Positions 45,328 to 53,942 of a stretch of 64,000 bases of DNA are shown here, one piece after another. How positions within the stretch are numbered: the first letter of the stretch is position 1; every line of letters begins with the position of its first letter. The stretch lies in contig CAJXCD010000001.1 of assembly GCA_913051545.1 (NCBI GenBank), forward strand, positions 362,863 to 426,862. Reading direction: 5' to 3'. The position numbers and the translations under genes are program-made. The notes below the pieces were generated by a model. That model did no database searches, had not been told where the DNA came from, and saw nothing but the letters and a program-made list of their open reading frames with translations. This DNA is from an uncultured Chloroflexota bacterium (GTDB taxonomy: Bacteria > Chloroflexota > Dehalococcoidia > Lucifugimonadales > CAJXCD01).

Positions 45328-48129
45328 GTGAAAAAGGTAGCCACCATAACGCCGAAGATTCTTATAGCGGTGTTGCTGATCGCGACCGTTGGTCTCTATG
45401 GTTCATCCGGGGTAGTCGAAGGACTGGCCGAGGATGGAGTAGAGTGGACCGACTCCTCGGGTACAGCGATAACGCACGCGAAACCGTCTGCGGACGAAGT
45501 AGTGTTCTACATACAGGACGCTGACCTGGGTATGACAAAATCTGGAACCCGAGTGTTCGGTACTCTATCGAGCGCCGCAGCAGCCGGTACCAGTTTCGTT
45601 ATACCTGCGGCAACTATCGGGGGTGCAGCGGCTGGTACCACAACAGGTAGCAGTCTGGGCACTTACGATACTACTACTCCAGCAGATACTCCTCTAAGTG
45701 CATGGCCTACGGCAACGATAGGCAGCGCTGGGGTGTTGGTGACGTCGGCAAATCTAGATACGGGTGCTTTCACAATTGGAAGCATAGCAGCGCAAGGAGC
45801 AGATGTAACTGCTACTTTCTCGTATCACGATGTTGACGTTTATGCCAGTAGTACAGCACAGAGAGCAGAAGTTGTGAGTAGCTCCGACGTAGTCGGTGAG
45901 CCCATAACTATTACAGAGGTAGCAAGTAATTCTACTTCCACAGCTGCTTCCAATTCGAATATATTCAGGGGTACGGTCGTTCTTAGCAGCGACCCAGCAG
46001 ATAATGGCCCCGGTGATGGTAAGGTCTGGGTAGAGGACGGAGACACAGTCACTGTTAACTACCTGAATTCTGACGGTGCTACTATAGCATCAGACACCCT
46101 TACTATAGACGCTGTCGATCCTACTGTTACTGTAGGCCAGCCTTTGACCGGTCTGAAGACCCAGACTCTCAACCCGAGAGTTGAGTTTGATATAACCGAC
46201 GCTGGCTCCGGTATCGACAAGACCACTTTGGTACTCACTATCAATGGTAATGTTGTAACTCCAGCATCTCTTGCTAGTGCGCCAGTGCTTCAGGGTTACA
46301 CAGTCCTGTACGCAAGTGATACCTCTTGGAAGACAGCATACTCAGTCGCAGAATCGACAGAGTTCACCATGAATATCGCTGTTTCGGACGCGGCAGGTAA
46401 CTCTGCTAGTACCGATGTCAAGATAACCATGGACACTACGGTTCCGACGTTTACCGGTGCCACAACTGGTTCTGGTAGGACAACCGTAACTGCTACGTTC
46501 AGTGAAGCTCTCGATAGTACCACTGTTGACGCGGCAGACTTTACAGTTGTTGATGGGACCAAGACATACGCAGTTTCATCTGCAACTTTGAATGCAGATA
46601 CGGCGACTCAGGTTGACATAGTATTAGGCGCAGATCTTGATGCAGATGCGACTCCTACAGTAACTGTTGTCGGTACGATCTCTGATCCTGCTGGCAATTC
46701 AGTAGCTGCTGATTCGTCGCAAGCCGCTCCTGACGGAGTAGCTCCTGCCCTAACTATTAGCATAGACACGGCCTTAGCGACGCTCGCAGATGTAGTGAAG
46801 ACCACTGTAGTGAGCGACGAGAGGCTGGTTTCTGGCGGACTGAAGGTTTCGGTCTTTGGTCCTAACGGGGCACCAGGTAATGGTAGTCTTAGCCAAACCG
46901 CCCCTGTTCCTCTGTCCTCAGAGGGTTCGGTTACGATAGCTGCCGGTGACGGTACTGGACAGTATGGTGTGACCGTTCAGGCTTCCGATGGTACGAACAC
47001 TGCAGATAACCTCACAGACGTAGCAGACGAGGCTCAGACTGCAGTAGCCAGTGTAGTTACCCTGGCTAATGGTCCTATTGGAGACGCAAACTTCGATGGT
47101 AGCCTTAACACCAGTGATATAACTGTTAAGGTCGGTGGTACAGCGGTTACGCTCAGTTCCACAACTACCATAGATGCTTCTGCCAGGACGATTACGTTCG
47201 TTAACGGCGACGTTGCAGCAACTGCAGACGTAACCGTTAGCTACAGTTATGTAGGTACGGACGTGTTCGAAGTGGATCAGACCGCTCCTACGGTAGTCTT
47301 TAATCCTGATGGAGCATCAGCGATACAGGACACTTCACCGTTTATACGTGTGACCTTCACTGATGACGCCTATGTAGGCGACTCTTATAAGGACGTCGCA
47401 CTCTCAACGGCTAGCCATACGCCTCCTGGCGGAACGGCTACAGACATTTTGGCATGGTTCACGGAAAGGACTTCTAGTTCTTACATGTGGGCGGCTTCTG
47501 ACTTAGCTCTTGGAGCACATAGTCTCGCTATTACAGGAACAGACTCAGCAGGTAACGAAGTATCTTCGACCTTGGCTTTCACGATCGAAGAGCGAACCTA
47601 CAGCTTGAGCCTAGAGCCTGGTTGGAACTTGGTATCACTACCTGGATCGCCGTCCCCGTCCGACGTGGCCGATGTATTCAGCGATGCCAGCATATCAACA
47701 GTAATGACCTATGACCCGTCCACTACAGGACTGTGGTCCTTCGTGACTCGAAATGCTGATGGTACCTACTCAGGTGCTATGACTATCGAGGCTCAAAGAG
47801 GTTATTGGATTGAGACTACGGCTCCTGTAACCCAGTCAGTCAAGATTCCTGGTCTAGCGGCCGGTGCGATGTCTCCTCCAGACTCGTATCGACTTGCGGC
47901 AGGTTGGAACTTGGTGGGTATTAATACCTCCGATATAGCAGGTACGACCAGCAGAGATGCTGATGAGTACTTCTCTACACTTGATTGGTCAAGGGCTTAC
48001 ACTTATAACGCTATAAGTAAGTCGTGGGCCAGCGTTGTTCCTGACGCGTCGACCACAGCTGGAGATACCGTAACGGTAGGTAAGGGATACTGGGTATACC
48101 TCAACTCCCGAGGCAACCTAACTCCGTAA
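45328..48129 (+). CDS. Large exported surface protein with Ig-like repeats (S-layer candidate)
   Basis: It has a signal peptide (MKKVATITPKILIAVLLIAT, cleavage after VEGLA) and a 900-residue mature part rich in Ala, Thr, Ser, Asp and Val, poor in Lys and Cys. Ig-like modules are visible as repeated openings of the type DPTVTVGQPL, TVPTFTGATTGSGRTTVTATFSEALD, APALTISIDTA and TAPTVVFNPDGAS. The C-terminus has two copies of a GWNLV module: SLEPGWNLVSLPGSPSPSDV and YRLAAGWNLVGINTSD, each ending RGYWI or KGYWVYL. The coding sequence is visibly richer in GC and in a restricted codon set than its neighbours, as for highly expressed genes. It has its own promoter and terminator. The GTG start has GGGGG upstream. 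The S-layer role is inferred, since no anchoring domain is seen. Confidence 0.7.
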   Translation: MKKVATITPKILIAVLLIATVGLYGSSGVVEGLAEDGVEWTDSSGTAITHAKPSADEVVFYIQDADLGMTKSGTRVFGTLSSAAAAGTSFVIPAATIGGAAAGTTTGSSLGTYDTTTPADTPLSAWPTATIGSAGVLVTSANLDTGAFTIGSIAAQGADVTATFSYHDVDVYASSTAQRAEVVSSSDVVGEPITITEVASNSTSTAASNSNIFRGTVVLSSDPADNGPGDGKVWVEDGDTVTVNYLNSDGATIASDTLTIDAVDPTVTVGQPLTGLKTQTLNPRVEFDITDAGSGIDKTTLVLTINGNVVTPASLASAPVLQGYTVLYASDTSWKTAYSVAESTEFTMNIAVSDAAGNSASTDVKITMDTTVPTFTGATTGSGRTTVTATFSEALDSTTVDAADFTVVDGTKTYAVSSATLNADTATQVDIVLGADLDADATPTVTVVGTISDPAGNSVAADSSQAAPDGVAPALTISIDTALATLADVVKTTVVSDERLVSGGLKVSVFGPNGAPGNGSLSQTAPVPLSSEGSVTIAAGDGTGQYGVTVQASDGTNTADNLTDVADEAQTAVASVVTLANGPIGDANFDGSLNTSDITVKVGGTAVTLSSTTTIDASARTITFVNGDVAATADVTVSYSYVGTDVFEVDQTAPTVVFNPDGASAIQDTSPFIRVTFTDDAYVGDSYKDVALSTASHTPPGGTATDILAWFTERTSSSYMWAASDLALGAHSLAITGTDSAGNEVSSTLAFTIEERTYSLSLEPGWNLVSLPGSPSPSDVADVFSDASISTVMTYDPSTTGLWSFVTRNADGTYSGAMTIEAQRGYWIETTAPVTQSVKIPGLAAGAMSPPDSYRLAAGWNLVGINTSDIAGTTSRDADEYFSTLDWSRAYTYNAISKSWASVVPDASTTAGDTVTVGKGYWVYLNSRGNLTP

Positions 48130-48158
48130 CTCTGCCAACACTCTACTAGAGTTGATAT

Positions 48159-48201
48159 AATAAGGCCTCCCTCCTCAGCAACGAGGTAGGGGGGCCTTAT
48201 T
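48159..48201 (+). terminator. Strong intrinsic terminator after the surface protein gene
   Basis: AATAAGGCCTCCCTCCTC and GAGGTAGGGGGGCCTTATT form a long GC-rich stem with a short AGCAAC loop. AT-rich sequence follows. It begins 30 nt after the stop and separates the gene from the Thr-Pro-rich gene. Confidence 0.85.
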
Positions 48202-48226
48202 AGTAATAAGAGGTAAATTATCTAAA

Positions 48227-49369
48227 ATGTGGTGGTTTGTAACAAGGTTCCTAGTTTTGGGTTATGTATCTATCCTTGCTCTTGGAGTGGGTATAGCGTA
48301 TGCAGATGATGATATTTCTGCTAATCCACCGCCCCTTCCTACCTCTTTTCAGGGAGTTGCTTCTCTATCAGATGGCTCATTTGTTCCGGAGGGGTTCGAA
48401 ATAATTCTTAGGTTTGGTGATCGGCAGTCACTTAGGGTAGATAGATTTGATAACATCAGAGGCCTGGTAGGAGAAGACGGGAAATACAGTCCTCTATTAG
48501 CTGAACCACCCGACGAGTCATATGACGGAAATGAAATTACGTTTTATCTCTCCAGATTAGGAATTGAGGTTCAGGCTGAAGAGGCTTATGTTCTGGATAC
48601 AGATTTAGGTTTTCCTGAAATAAATAAGGATTTTATTCTAACTTTTCCGAATTTACCGCCCCTTCCTACTCCAACTCCAACTCCTACACCTACATCCACG
48701 CCTACACCTACATCCACGCCTGTACCTACATCCACGCCTGCATCAGATGCATCTGTGTTTTCAGGTAACATCACAGTTGCTGGAATGAATGTCCCTGAAA
48801 ACGCCGTTCTTGTGGCTAAGATAGGGGAATATGAAAGTTATCCAGCCTTGATAGAAGGAAACGAATATTCAAGTTTAGTTGTAGCTCCGGGAGATTTCAG
48901 TTTCCTCGGAGAGGAAATCGAGTTCGTTTTAAATGGGATAAAGTCAAATAAAGTGAGTACTTTTGAAAGCGGGACGGTCGTTTCAGGATTTAATCTAATT
49001 TTTGAAGGGTTACCTACTCCCACGCCTGTACCTACATCCACTCCTACTCCTACTGCGACGCCTACTGTTACTCCTATCCCTACGGATACGCCTGTTCCTA
49101 CTCCCACTCCTACACCTATATTCACGCCTACACCTACATATACGCCGCTTCCTGTACCTACCGCTACTGTCGTCCCCACACCGGTACAAGAAAGTTTTGA
49201 TGTAGAAACTCCAACCCCAATCCCAACCCCAACTCCGGTGCCTGATGGAGGTTTTTGTCTATTTTCACCCAATAGACCACTGTCTTCGGGTGTTGGGAAT
49301 CTTATGTTTTTGCTTGCTCCGTTGGGTATGGCAGTAGGAATAAAACAGTATAACCGTAGGAAGAGATAG
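48227..49369 (+). CDS. Exported Thr-Pro-rich protein with duplicated domain and C-terminal anchor
   Basis: There is a signal peptide (LVLGYVSILALGVGIAYA). Two related domains of about 85-100 residues follow (SLSDGSFVPEGFEIILRFGD... and ITVAGMNVPENAVLVAKIGE..., each reaching GNEITFYL or GEEIEFVLNG). They are separated and followed by Thr-Pro linkers (TPTPTPTPTSTPTPTSTP and a longer one). The C-terminus reads GGFCLFSPNRPL, then a hydrophobic helix NLMFLLAPLGMAVGI and the basic end KQYNRRKR. That is a motif-helix-Arg/Lys layout like sorting signals. The protein is probably tethered at the surface beside the S-layer-like protein. I recognise no named family. Confidence 0.7.
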   Translation: MWWFVTRFLVLGYVSILALGVGIAYADDDISANPPPLPTSFQGVASLSDGSFVPEGFEIILRFGDRQSLRVDRFDNIRGLVGEDGKYSPLLAEPPDESYDGNEITFYLSRLGIEVQAEEAYVLDTDLGFPEINKDFILTFPNLPPLPTPTPTPTPTSTPTPTSTPVPTSTPASDASVFSGNITVAGMNVPENAVLVAKIGEYESYPALIEGNEYSSLVVAPGDFSFLGEEIEFVLNGIKSNKVSTFESGTVVSGFNLIFEGLPTPTPVPTSTPTPTATPTVTPIPTDTPVPTPTPTPIFTPTPTYTPLPVPTATVVPTPVQESFDVETPTPIPTPTPVPDGGFCLFSPNRPLSSGVGNLMFLLAPLGMAVGIKQYNRRKR

Positions 49370-49501
49370 TGGTCTAGACAGCGTTATACACTCATTAATC
49401 TCGTAACGAATATCCTTTAGATCGGAAGTTTCTCTTACACGTGTACTTAATTTTGTCCTTGTTTTGGTATTTCGGATCCTTGATTTGAAAATGAGTTGGT
49501 A

Positions 49502-49530
49502 TTGACACTACATTCACTCTGGTGTTAAAT
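49502..49530 (+). promoter_or_regulatory. hrcA-dnaJ promoter with CIRCE-like operator
   Basis: TTGACA (49502..49507) and TTAAAT (49525..49530) are 17 bp apart. Between and over them lies TTGACACTA-CATTCACTC-TGGTGTTAA, a 9-9-9 inverted repeat (7 of 9 pairs match). It matches the CIRCE consensus TTAGCACTC-N9-GAGTGCTAA at 6 of 9 bases in each arm. The exact geometry and its position before hrcA support an HrcA operator, giving autoregulation. Confidence 0.55.
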
Positions 49531-49568
49531 CGCCACACTACTAACAAATTTGTTATAAAGGTGCACTT

Positions 49569-50594
49569 ATGCTTACTCAAAGAAAGCGTAACATCCTTAA
49601 CATGATAGTTGGAGATTACATCTCGTCAGGTGCTCCCATAGGTTCAGAATCTATCGCGCGCCGACATGGCCTTGCGGTCAGTCCCGCCACTATAAGAAAT
49701 GATGTGGCAGAGTTAGAGCAGGAAGGCTACCTAACCCGACCGCACACTTCAGCCGGTACAGTCCCATGTGACAGAGGGTATAGGTTGTACGTTGAAACAG
49801 TCATGGCTGTCAGAAATACGTCTTTGCCTGATAGTACAAAGACCATGGTCCGTAATCAGCTCTCTGAAGTTGAGACTAATGTAGATGGGTGGTCAGACAT
49901 GGCTGCTACTATTTTGGCTAATTTAGTTGGGAATATGGCAATAGCAACTTTCCCTAGACAGCGTGAGTCTAGGATCAATCATGTAGAGGTAGTGAGAGTT
50001 CAGGATTTGCTGGTGTTATTAATAGTTGTTTTTCAACAGACGAGGCTAAAAAGGCACTTAATTCGTCTAAAGCAGCCAGTTGAATCTAATGATTTGGTTA
50101 ATTCCTCTAATAAAGTCAACAAAATTCTAAAGGGTCTAAGTCTTACCGAGATACAGTCAAAAAAAATGAAACTTAACCCTTTTGAACGTGAACTCGTTGA
50201 TGCTACGGCTGGTATGTTGAAGGAGGAAGATACAGATGAAAATAGGTACCATGCGCTAGATGGGTTGCATAACTTATTAAGGCAACCTGAATTCGGAGAG
50301 AGTGAAATGGTACGATCGGTTGTTAGAAGTGTTGAAGATGGCAGTTTAGCGAACGCTATATTGGATAAGGCACCTGAAGCATCCGTTATAAGAGTGGTGA
50401 TTGGTCAGGAGAATAGTGAAGATCTATTGTGGCCACTTAGCATAGTGGTCGGCAGGTATGGGATACCTGGCAGGGTTACTGGTACTTTAGGTGCAATCGG
50501 CCCAGTTCGTATGGAATACACACGTACAATAGCTGGTGTTGAGCTAATGTCGGATATATTGAGTGGCATGGTAGAAGATTTTCAGGTATTTTAG
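49569..50594 (+). CDS. hrcA: Heat-inducible transcription repressor HrcA
   Basis: It represses chaperone genes by binding CIRCE. The winged helix shows RKRNILNMIVGDYISSGAPIGSESIARRHGLAVSPATIRNDVAELEQEGYLTRPHTSAGTVPCDRGYRLYV, the strongest HrcA signature. The C-terminal part has VVIGQENSEDLLWPLSIVVGRYGIPGRVTGTLGAIGPVRMEYTRTIAGVELMSDIL, also characteristic. Length is 341 aa. dnaJ follows after 186 nt with its own predicted promoter. A CIRCE-like repeat lies upstream. Confidence 0.96.
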   Translation: MLTQRKRNILNMIVGDYISSGAPIGSESIARRHGLAVSPATIRNDVAELEQEGYLTRPHTSAGTVPCDRGYRLYVETVMAVRNTSLPDSTKTMVRNQLSEVETNVDGWSDMAATILANLVGNMAIATFPRQRESRINHVEVVRVQDLLVLLIVVFQQTRLKRHLIRLKQPVESNDLVNSSNKVNKILKGLSLTEIQSKKMKLNPFERELVDATAGMLKEEDTDENRYHALDGLHNLLRQPEFGESEMVRSVVRSVEDGSLANAILDKAPEASVIRVVIGQENSEDLLWPLSIVVGRYGIPGRVTGTLGAIGPVRMEYTRTIAGVELMSDILSGMVEDFQVF

Positions 50595-50715
50595 CCTTTA
50601 TGGCTTACTTATAAGCAGGATTCTTAACTTAACGACTTGATACTGTTTTGATAAGGACTGCTCTAGGATACTATCTCTAATTCTAAGAATCATTGTTTTT
50701 GCATTCCTTTTTCTC

Positions 50716-50745
50716 TTGTGAAGTGTATAACTCACAAACTATAAT
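50716..50745 (+). promoter_or_regulatory. Predicted dnaJ promoter with inverted repeat
   Basis: TTGTGA (50716..50721) and a perfect TATAAT (50740..50745) are 18 bp apart. TTGTGA-N10-TCACAA forms an inverted repeat covering the -35 and part of the spacer. The predicted start lies about 30 nt before dnaJ. Confidence 0.55.
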
Positions 50746-50780
50746 TAGGCTCGAATACATATTGGTTTTCAGAGGGTTTT

Positions 50781-51902
50781 GTGACAACAAAAAAAAGAGA
50801 CTATTACGAAGTTCTTGGAATATCTAAAACTGCTTCTGATGAGGACATTAAAAAAGCCTTTAGGAAGCTTGCGCTAAAATTCCACCCCGACCGTAATAAG
50901 AGCAGTGATGCCTCTGATAAATTCAAAGAGGTTAATGAAGCCTATCAAGTTCTCAGTGATAGATCCAGTCGTGACAAATACGATAGATTTGGTCATGCTG
51001 GTATAGGTGGGGCTGGAGCACAAGGTTTCGATGGGTTCGAAAACTTTGGGGGATTTGGGGATATATTCGATGCGTTTTTCGGTGGTACACAGCGGGACAC
51101 TGGTCGTTCTTCAGCCAGACGAGGTGCTGATATACAGTGTCTCATCACAATAAGTTTTGAGGAGTCTGTTTTTGGTACCGACAAGGAAGTAGAAGTTAGC
51201 AGATTGGAGATGTGTGGGCGCTGCAATGGGATGAGAGGAGAGCCAGGAACATCTCCGTCAATGTGCATAAATTGCGATGGTTCAGGTAGAGTTAGAAGAG
51301 CTACACAAAGTATTTTCGGACAATTCAGTCAGGTTGCAACGTGTAGTGATTGCGAGGGTGAAGGCAAAGTTGTAAGCAGTCCTTGTTCAAGATGCAAGGC
51401 AAGTGGTAGAGAGGTAAGAAATAGGAAATTAGTCGTTTCGGTTCCGGCAGGGATTGATCAAGGGACTCAGATTAGGCTTGGAGGTGAAGGAGAGGCTGGT
51501 TTTAATGGAGCTTCATCTGGAGATCTTTATGTACCAGTTCAAATACAGAGTCATTCTGTGTTTGAACGTGAGGGTTACGACATATTTTCTGAATCTTATG
51601 TAAATGTAGCTGAAGCTGCTTTAGGTGCATCCATTATTGTACCTACTCTAGATGGAGACTCAGAAATAGGTATACCAGCAGGTACCCAAAGTGGTGACGA
51701 AATCCGTTTGAAAGGTAAGGGAGTTCCACATCTTCATGGACGTAACAGGCGTGGAGATCAAGTAGTCACGCTTGTTGTAAAAACTCCTACGTCATTGACT
51801 GATACTCAGAGGGATTTGATGGAAAGTCTCGCACGCAGTTTCGACCGTGAATCTCCAGATAAGGATAATAAATCCAAGAAGTGGTTTGGGAAGAAAAAAT
51901 AG
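50781..51902 (+). CDS. dnaJ: Chaperone protein DnaJ (Hsp40)
   Basis: It is the J-domain co-chaperone of DnaK. The J domain has [35 protein letters not shown] with the essential HPD, and a G/F-rich linker follows ([21 protein letters not shown]). Four CxxC zinc knuckles come next: CGRC, CINC, CSDC and CSRC. The first and fourth depart from the full CxxCxGxG form ([17 protein letters not shown]). The peptide-binding C-terminal domains ([43 protein letters not shown]) are present. It starts at GTG with AGAGGG upstream. Length is 373 aa. Confidence 0.96.
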   Translation: MTTKKRDYYEVLGISKTASDEDIKKAFRKLALKFHPDRNKSSDASDKFKEVNEAYQVLSDRSSRDKYDRFGHAGIGGAGAQGFDGFENFGGFGDIFDAFFGGTQRDTGRSSARRGADIQCLITISFEESVFGTDKEVEVSRLEMCGRCNGMRGEPGTSPSMCINCDGSGRVRRATQSIFGQFSQVATCSDCEGEGKVVSSPCSRCKASGREVRNRKLVVSVPAGIDQGTQIRLGGEGEAGFNGASSGDLYVPVQIQSHSVFEREGYDIFSESYVNVAEAALGASIIVPTLDGDSEIGIPAGTQSGDEIRLKGKGVPHLHGRNRRGDQVVTLVVKTPTSLTDTQRDLMESLARSFDRESPDKDNKSKKWFGKKK

Positions 51903-52040
51903 TTTTAGTACCAGAAACTATACGAATTATGTATGACGGTTGACGATTTCATTATGATAGATATTTCCCTACTCAATATTATTATATTTGGATAGAATGT
52001 TTAACTAGTGATATCTCACTTCACAGATAGGTGTTGATAG

Positions 52041-52940
52041 TTGGATTTAATAGAAATTGCGGTAGATTGCGATTCAGAATTTGTTGAGCCCATTACTGAG
52101 GTGTTTAGGCGCTACGGCGGTAGTGAAGTAGCAGTCGAGGAACCAGGTGGATTTAACCCTGATGAAGGTGAAAGCCCACCACAGATAAGTCGTGTAAGTG
52201 TCAAGACATACATAATTTTAGATTCAAAATATTTATCACGGTTGAATAGTTTGGATTTGGCGATTAGATTGTTATCAAAACTTGGAAATGTAAGCGAACC
52301 CAAGACTCAGATATTGAAGGAATCAGAATGGAGAGATGCTTGGAAAAATCATATACAAGTTCTCAAGATTGGTGACAAGATACGAATCGTTCCTAGTTGG
52401 TGTAGCTATCAAAAATGTGCGGGAGACATCGTTTTAGAACTTGATCCAGGAATGGCATTTGGCACGGGACACCATCCGACAACCTTTATGTGTGTGGAAT
52501 TATTGGAAGAGTTAACACATCTTAGTTCAACGGTTTTGGATGTAGGGTGTGGTTCAGGTATATTGTCGATCGTTGCATCGAAGTTAGGTGCTGCGAGGGC
52601 AGTTGGTCTTGAAATTGACTCTAATGCTGTTAAGACAGCTGAAATGAACGTAGATAGGAATTGTGTATCAGATTCTGTAAAAATATTTAATGAGACACTA
52701 CCGAATCGGAGTATTCAGGCTAATGAGTATGAAATTGTAGTGGCAAATATATCCTCAAAAGTAGTTTTGGAATTATCTGAAGATTTGGTGTCTTCAACAG
52801 CTACAGGTGGTCGAATAATAGTGTCAGGCTTTCTTTCTAAATCTGTAGATGACATCAGAGCCCGTCTCGAGTCTTTCGGATCACTATGTATAGACACGAG
52901 ATTTAGGGAAGAATGGGCTTCTATGGTTTTGAGAGTGTAA
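52041..52940 (+). CDS. prmA: Ribosomal protein L11 methyltransferase
   Basis: It is a SAM-dependent enzyme that trimethylates ribosomal protein L11. LKESEWRDAWKNHIQVLKIGDKIRIVPSW and LELDPGMAFGTGHHPTTFMCVELLEEL are PrmA-specific. The SAM-binding loop is VLDVGCGSGILSIVASKLGA, with YEIVVANISSKVVLELSEDL as motif IV (ANI). It starts at TTG. Length is 299 aa. It is in the usual dnaJ-prmA order and convergent with gpsA, six bases apart. Confidence 0.93.
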   Translation: MDLIEIAVDCDSEFVEPITEVFRRYGGSEVAVEEPGGFNPDEGESPPQISRVSVKTYIILDSKYLSRLNSLDLAIRLLSKLGNVSEPKTQILKESEWRDAWKNHIQVLKIGDKIRIVPSWCSYQKCAGDIVLELDPGMAFGTGHHPTTFMCVELLEELTHLSSTVLDVGCGSGILSIVASKLGAARAVGLEIDSNAVKTAEMNVDRNCVSDSVKIFNETLPNRSIQANEYEIVVANISSKVVLELSEDLVSSTATGGRIIVSGFLSKSVDDIRARLESFGSLCIDTRFREEWASMVLRV

Positions 52941-52946
52941 TTTACT

Positions 52947-53942
52947 TTACTCTGGTGAAACAGCTCTGTCCATTAATTCTGATATAGCTTGCTTGACGCT
53001 CATCTTTTCGAATAAGATTTTGTAGGTAAAAGATGTAATTGGCATTTCTACTTTTAATCTATTCGCTAGGTACATTGCTGCTTGAGTTGTATTTATGCCC
53101 TCTGCCACATTTTCCATGGAGGCTCTAATTTCATTCAGGGTTTTACCTTTAGCTAGTTCTTGTCCAACATGGCGATTTCTGCTAAGTTTACTTGAACACG
53201 TGGCTATGAGATCACCAATTCCTGCCAAGCCTGATAGGGTTATAGGTTGCGCTCCTACAGCTAGTCCTAAACGTGATATTTCAGCCAACCCGCGCGTAAT
53301 GAATGCAGCTTTAGTGTTGTCTCCGTATCCGAGGCCGTCACATATGCCTGCACCAATAGCAATTATATTTTTTAGTGCTCCTCCTAGCTCTACTCCTGTG
53401 ATGTCATTATTAGTATAGACGCGAAACATGTTGCCCGTTAGTGTATTTTGGACTTTAGATGCGGCTGTCATATTACTCGATGCGACGACTGTCGATGTCG
53501 GTTTGCCTTCGATTATTTCCAGAGCTAGGTTAGGACCTGACAGTACAGTTATGTTCGTGTGTAATTCGGATGGACATTCTTCTTGAATCAACTGGCTCAT
53601 TCTTTTGCCAGAATCTATTTCTAGGCCTTTTACAGCGCTTACTAATATGCAATCTGTAGGAAGATATTGCTTTATAAGTTGTAAGTTACCACGTAGCGTG
53701 GCAGAAGGAACTGCTAAAATGACTATTTCTGCGTCATTTAGATCCAAGGCAGACGAGGATATCTTCAAGTTTTCGGGGAACTTATGACCGGGTAGGAAGC
53801 GTTCGTTTTGCCTGTGGGATGTTAAACTATCAGAATCTTTTTTGGTCCTAGCCAATAGTGTTACTTTATTGGATCTTTCTGCGGCAATAATAGCAAGAGT
53901 GGTGCCCCAACTAGTAGTACCTATTACACTAATTTTGGCCAT
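52947..53942 (-). CDS. gpsA: Glycerol-3-phosphate dehydrogenase [NAD(P)+]
   Basis: It reduces dihydroxyacetone phosphate to sn-glycerol-3-phosphate for phospholipid synthesis. The C-terminal domain shows VELGGALKNIIAIGAGICDGLGYGDNTKAAFITRGLAEISRL, the GpsA signature with the active lysine, and GLAGIGDLIATCSSKLSRNRHVG. SAVKGLEIDSGKRMSQLI and LSGPNLALEI are also present. The N-terminal nucleotide loop is IGTTSWGTTLA, where most members have GxGxWG; the second glycine is Thr. It overlaps plsY by 19 bases, in a natural pathway pair. Length is 331 aa. Confidence 0.94.
   Translation of the reverse strand: MAKISVIGTTSWGTTLAIIAAERSNKVTLLARTKKDSDSLTSHRQNERFLPGHKFPENLKISSSALDLNDAEIVILAVPSATLRGNLQLIKQYLPTDCILVSAVKGLEIDSGKRMSQLIQEECPSELHTNITVLSGPNLALEIIEGKPTSTVVASSNMTAASKVQNTLTGNMFRVYTNNDITGVELGGALKNIIAIGAGICDGLGYGDNTKAAFITRGLAEISRLGLAVGAQPITLSGLAGIGDLIATCSSKLSRNRHVGQELAKGKTLNEIRASMENVAEGINTTQAAMYLANRLKVEMPITSFTYKILFEKMSVKQAISELMDRAVSPE

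Noticed and set aside
48661-48750. Repeated CCTACACCTACATCCACG-like DNA considered as a CRISPR array
   Set aside because: The repeats are in frame and encode Thr-Pro linkers. There are no unique spacers of constant length and no cas genes.
48586-49272. Val-Gly-rich minus-strand ORFs (62 and 144 aa) and a Leu-rich plus ORF in the same region
   Set aside because: They are antisense or off-frame readings of the Thr-Pro repeat DNA, giving VGVGV and LLLL low-complexity text.
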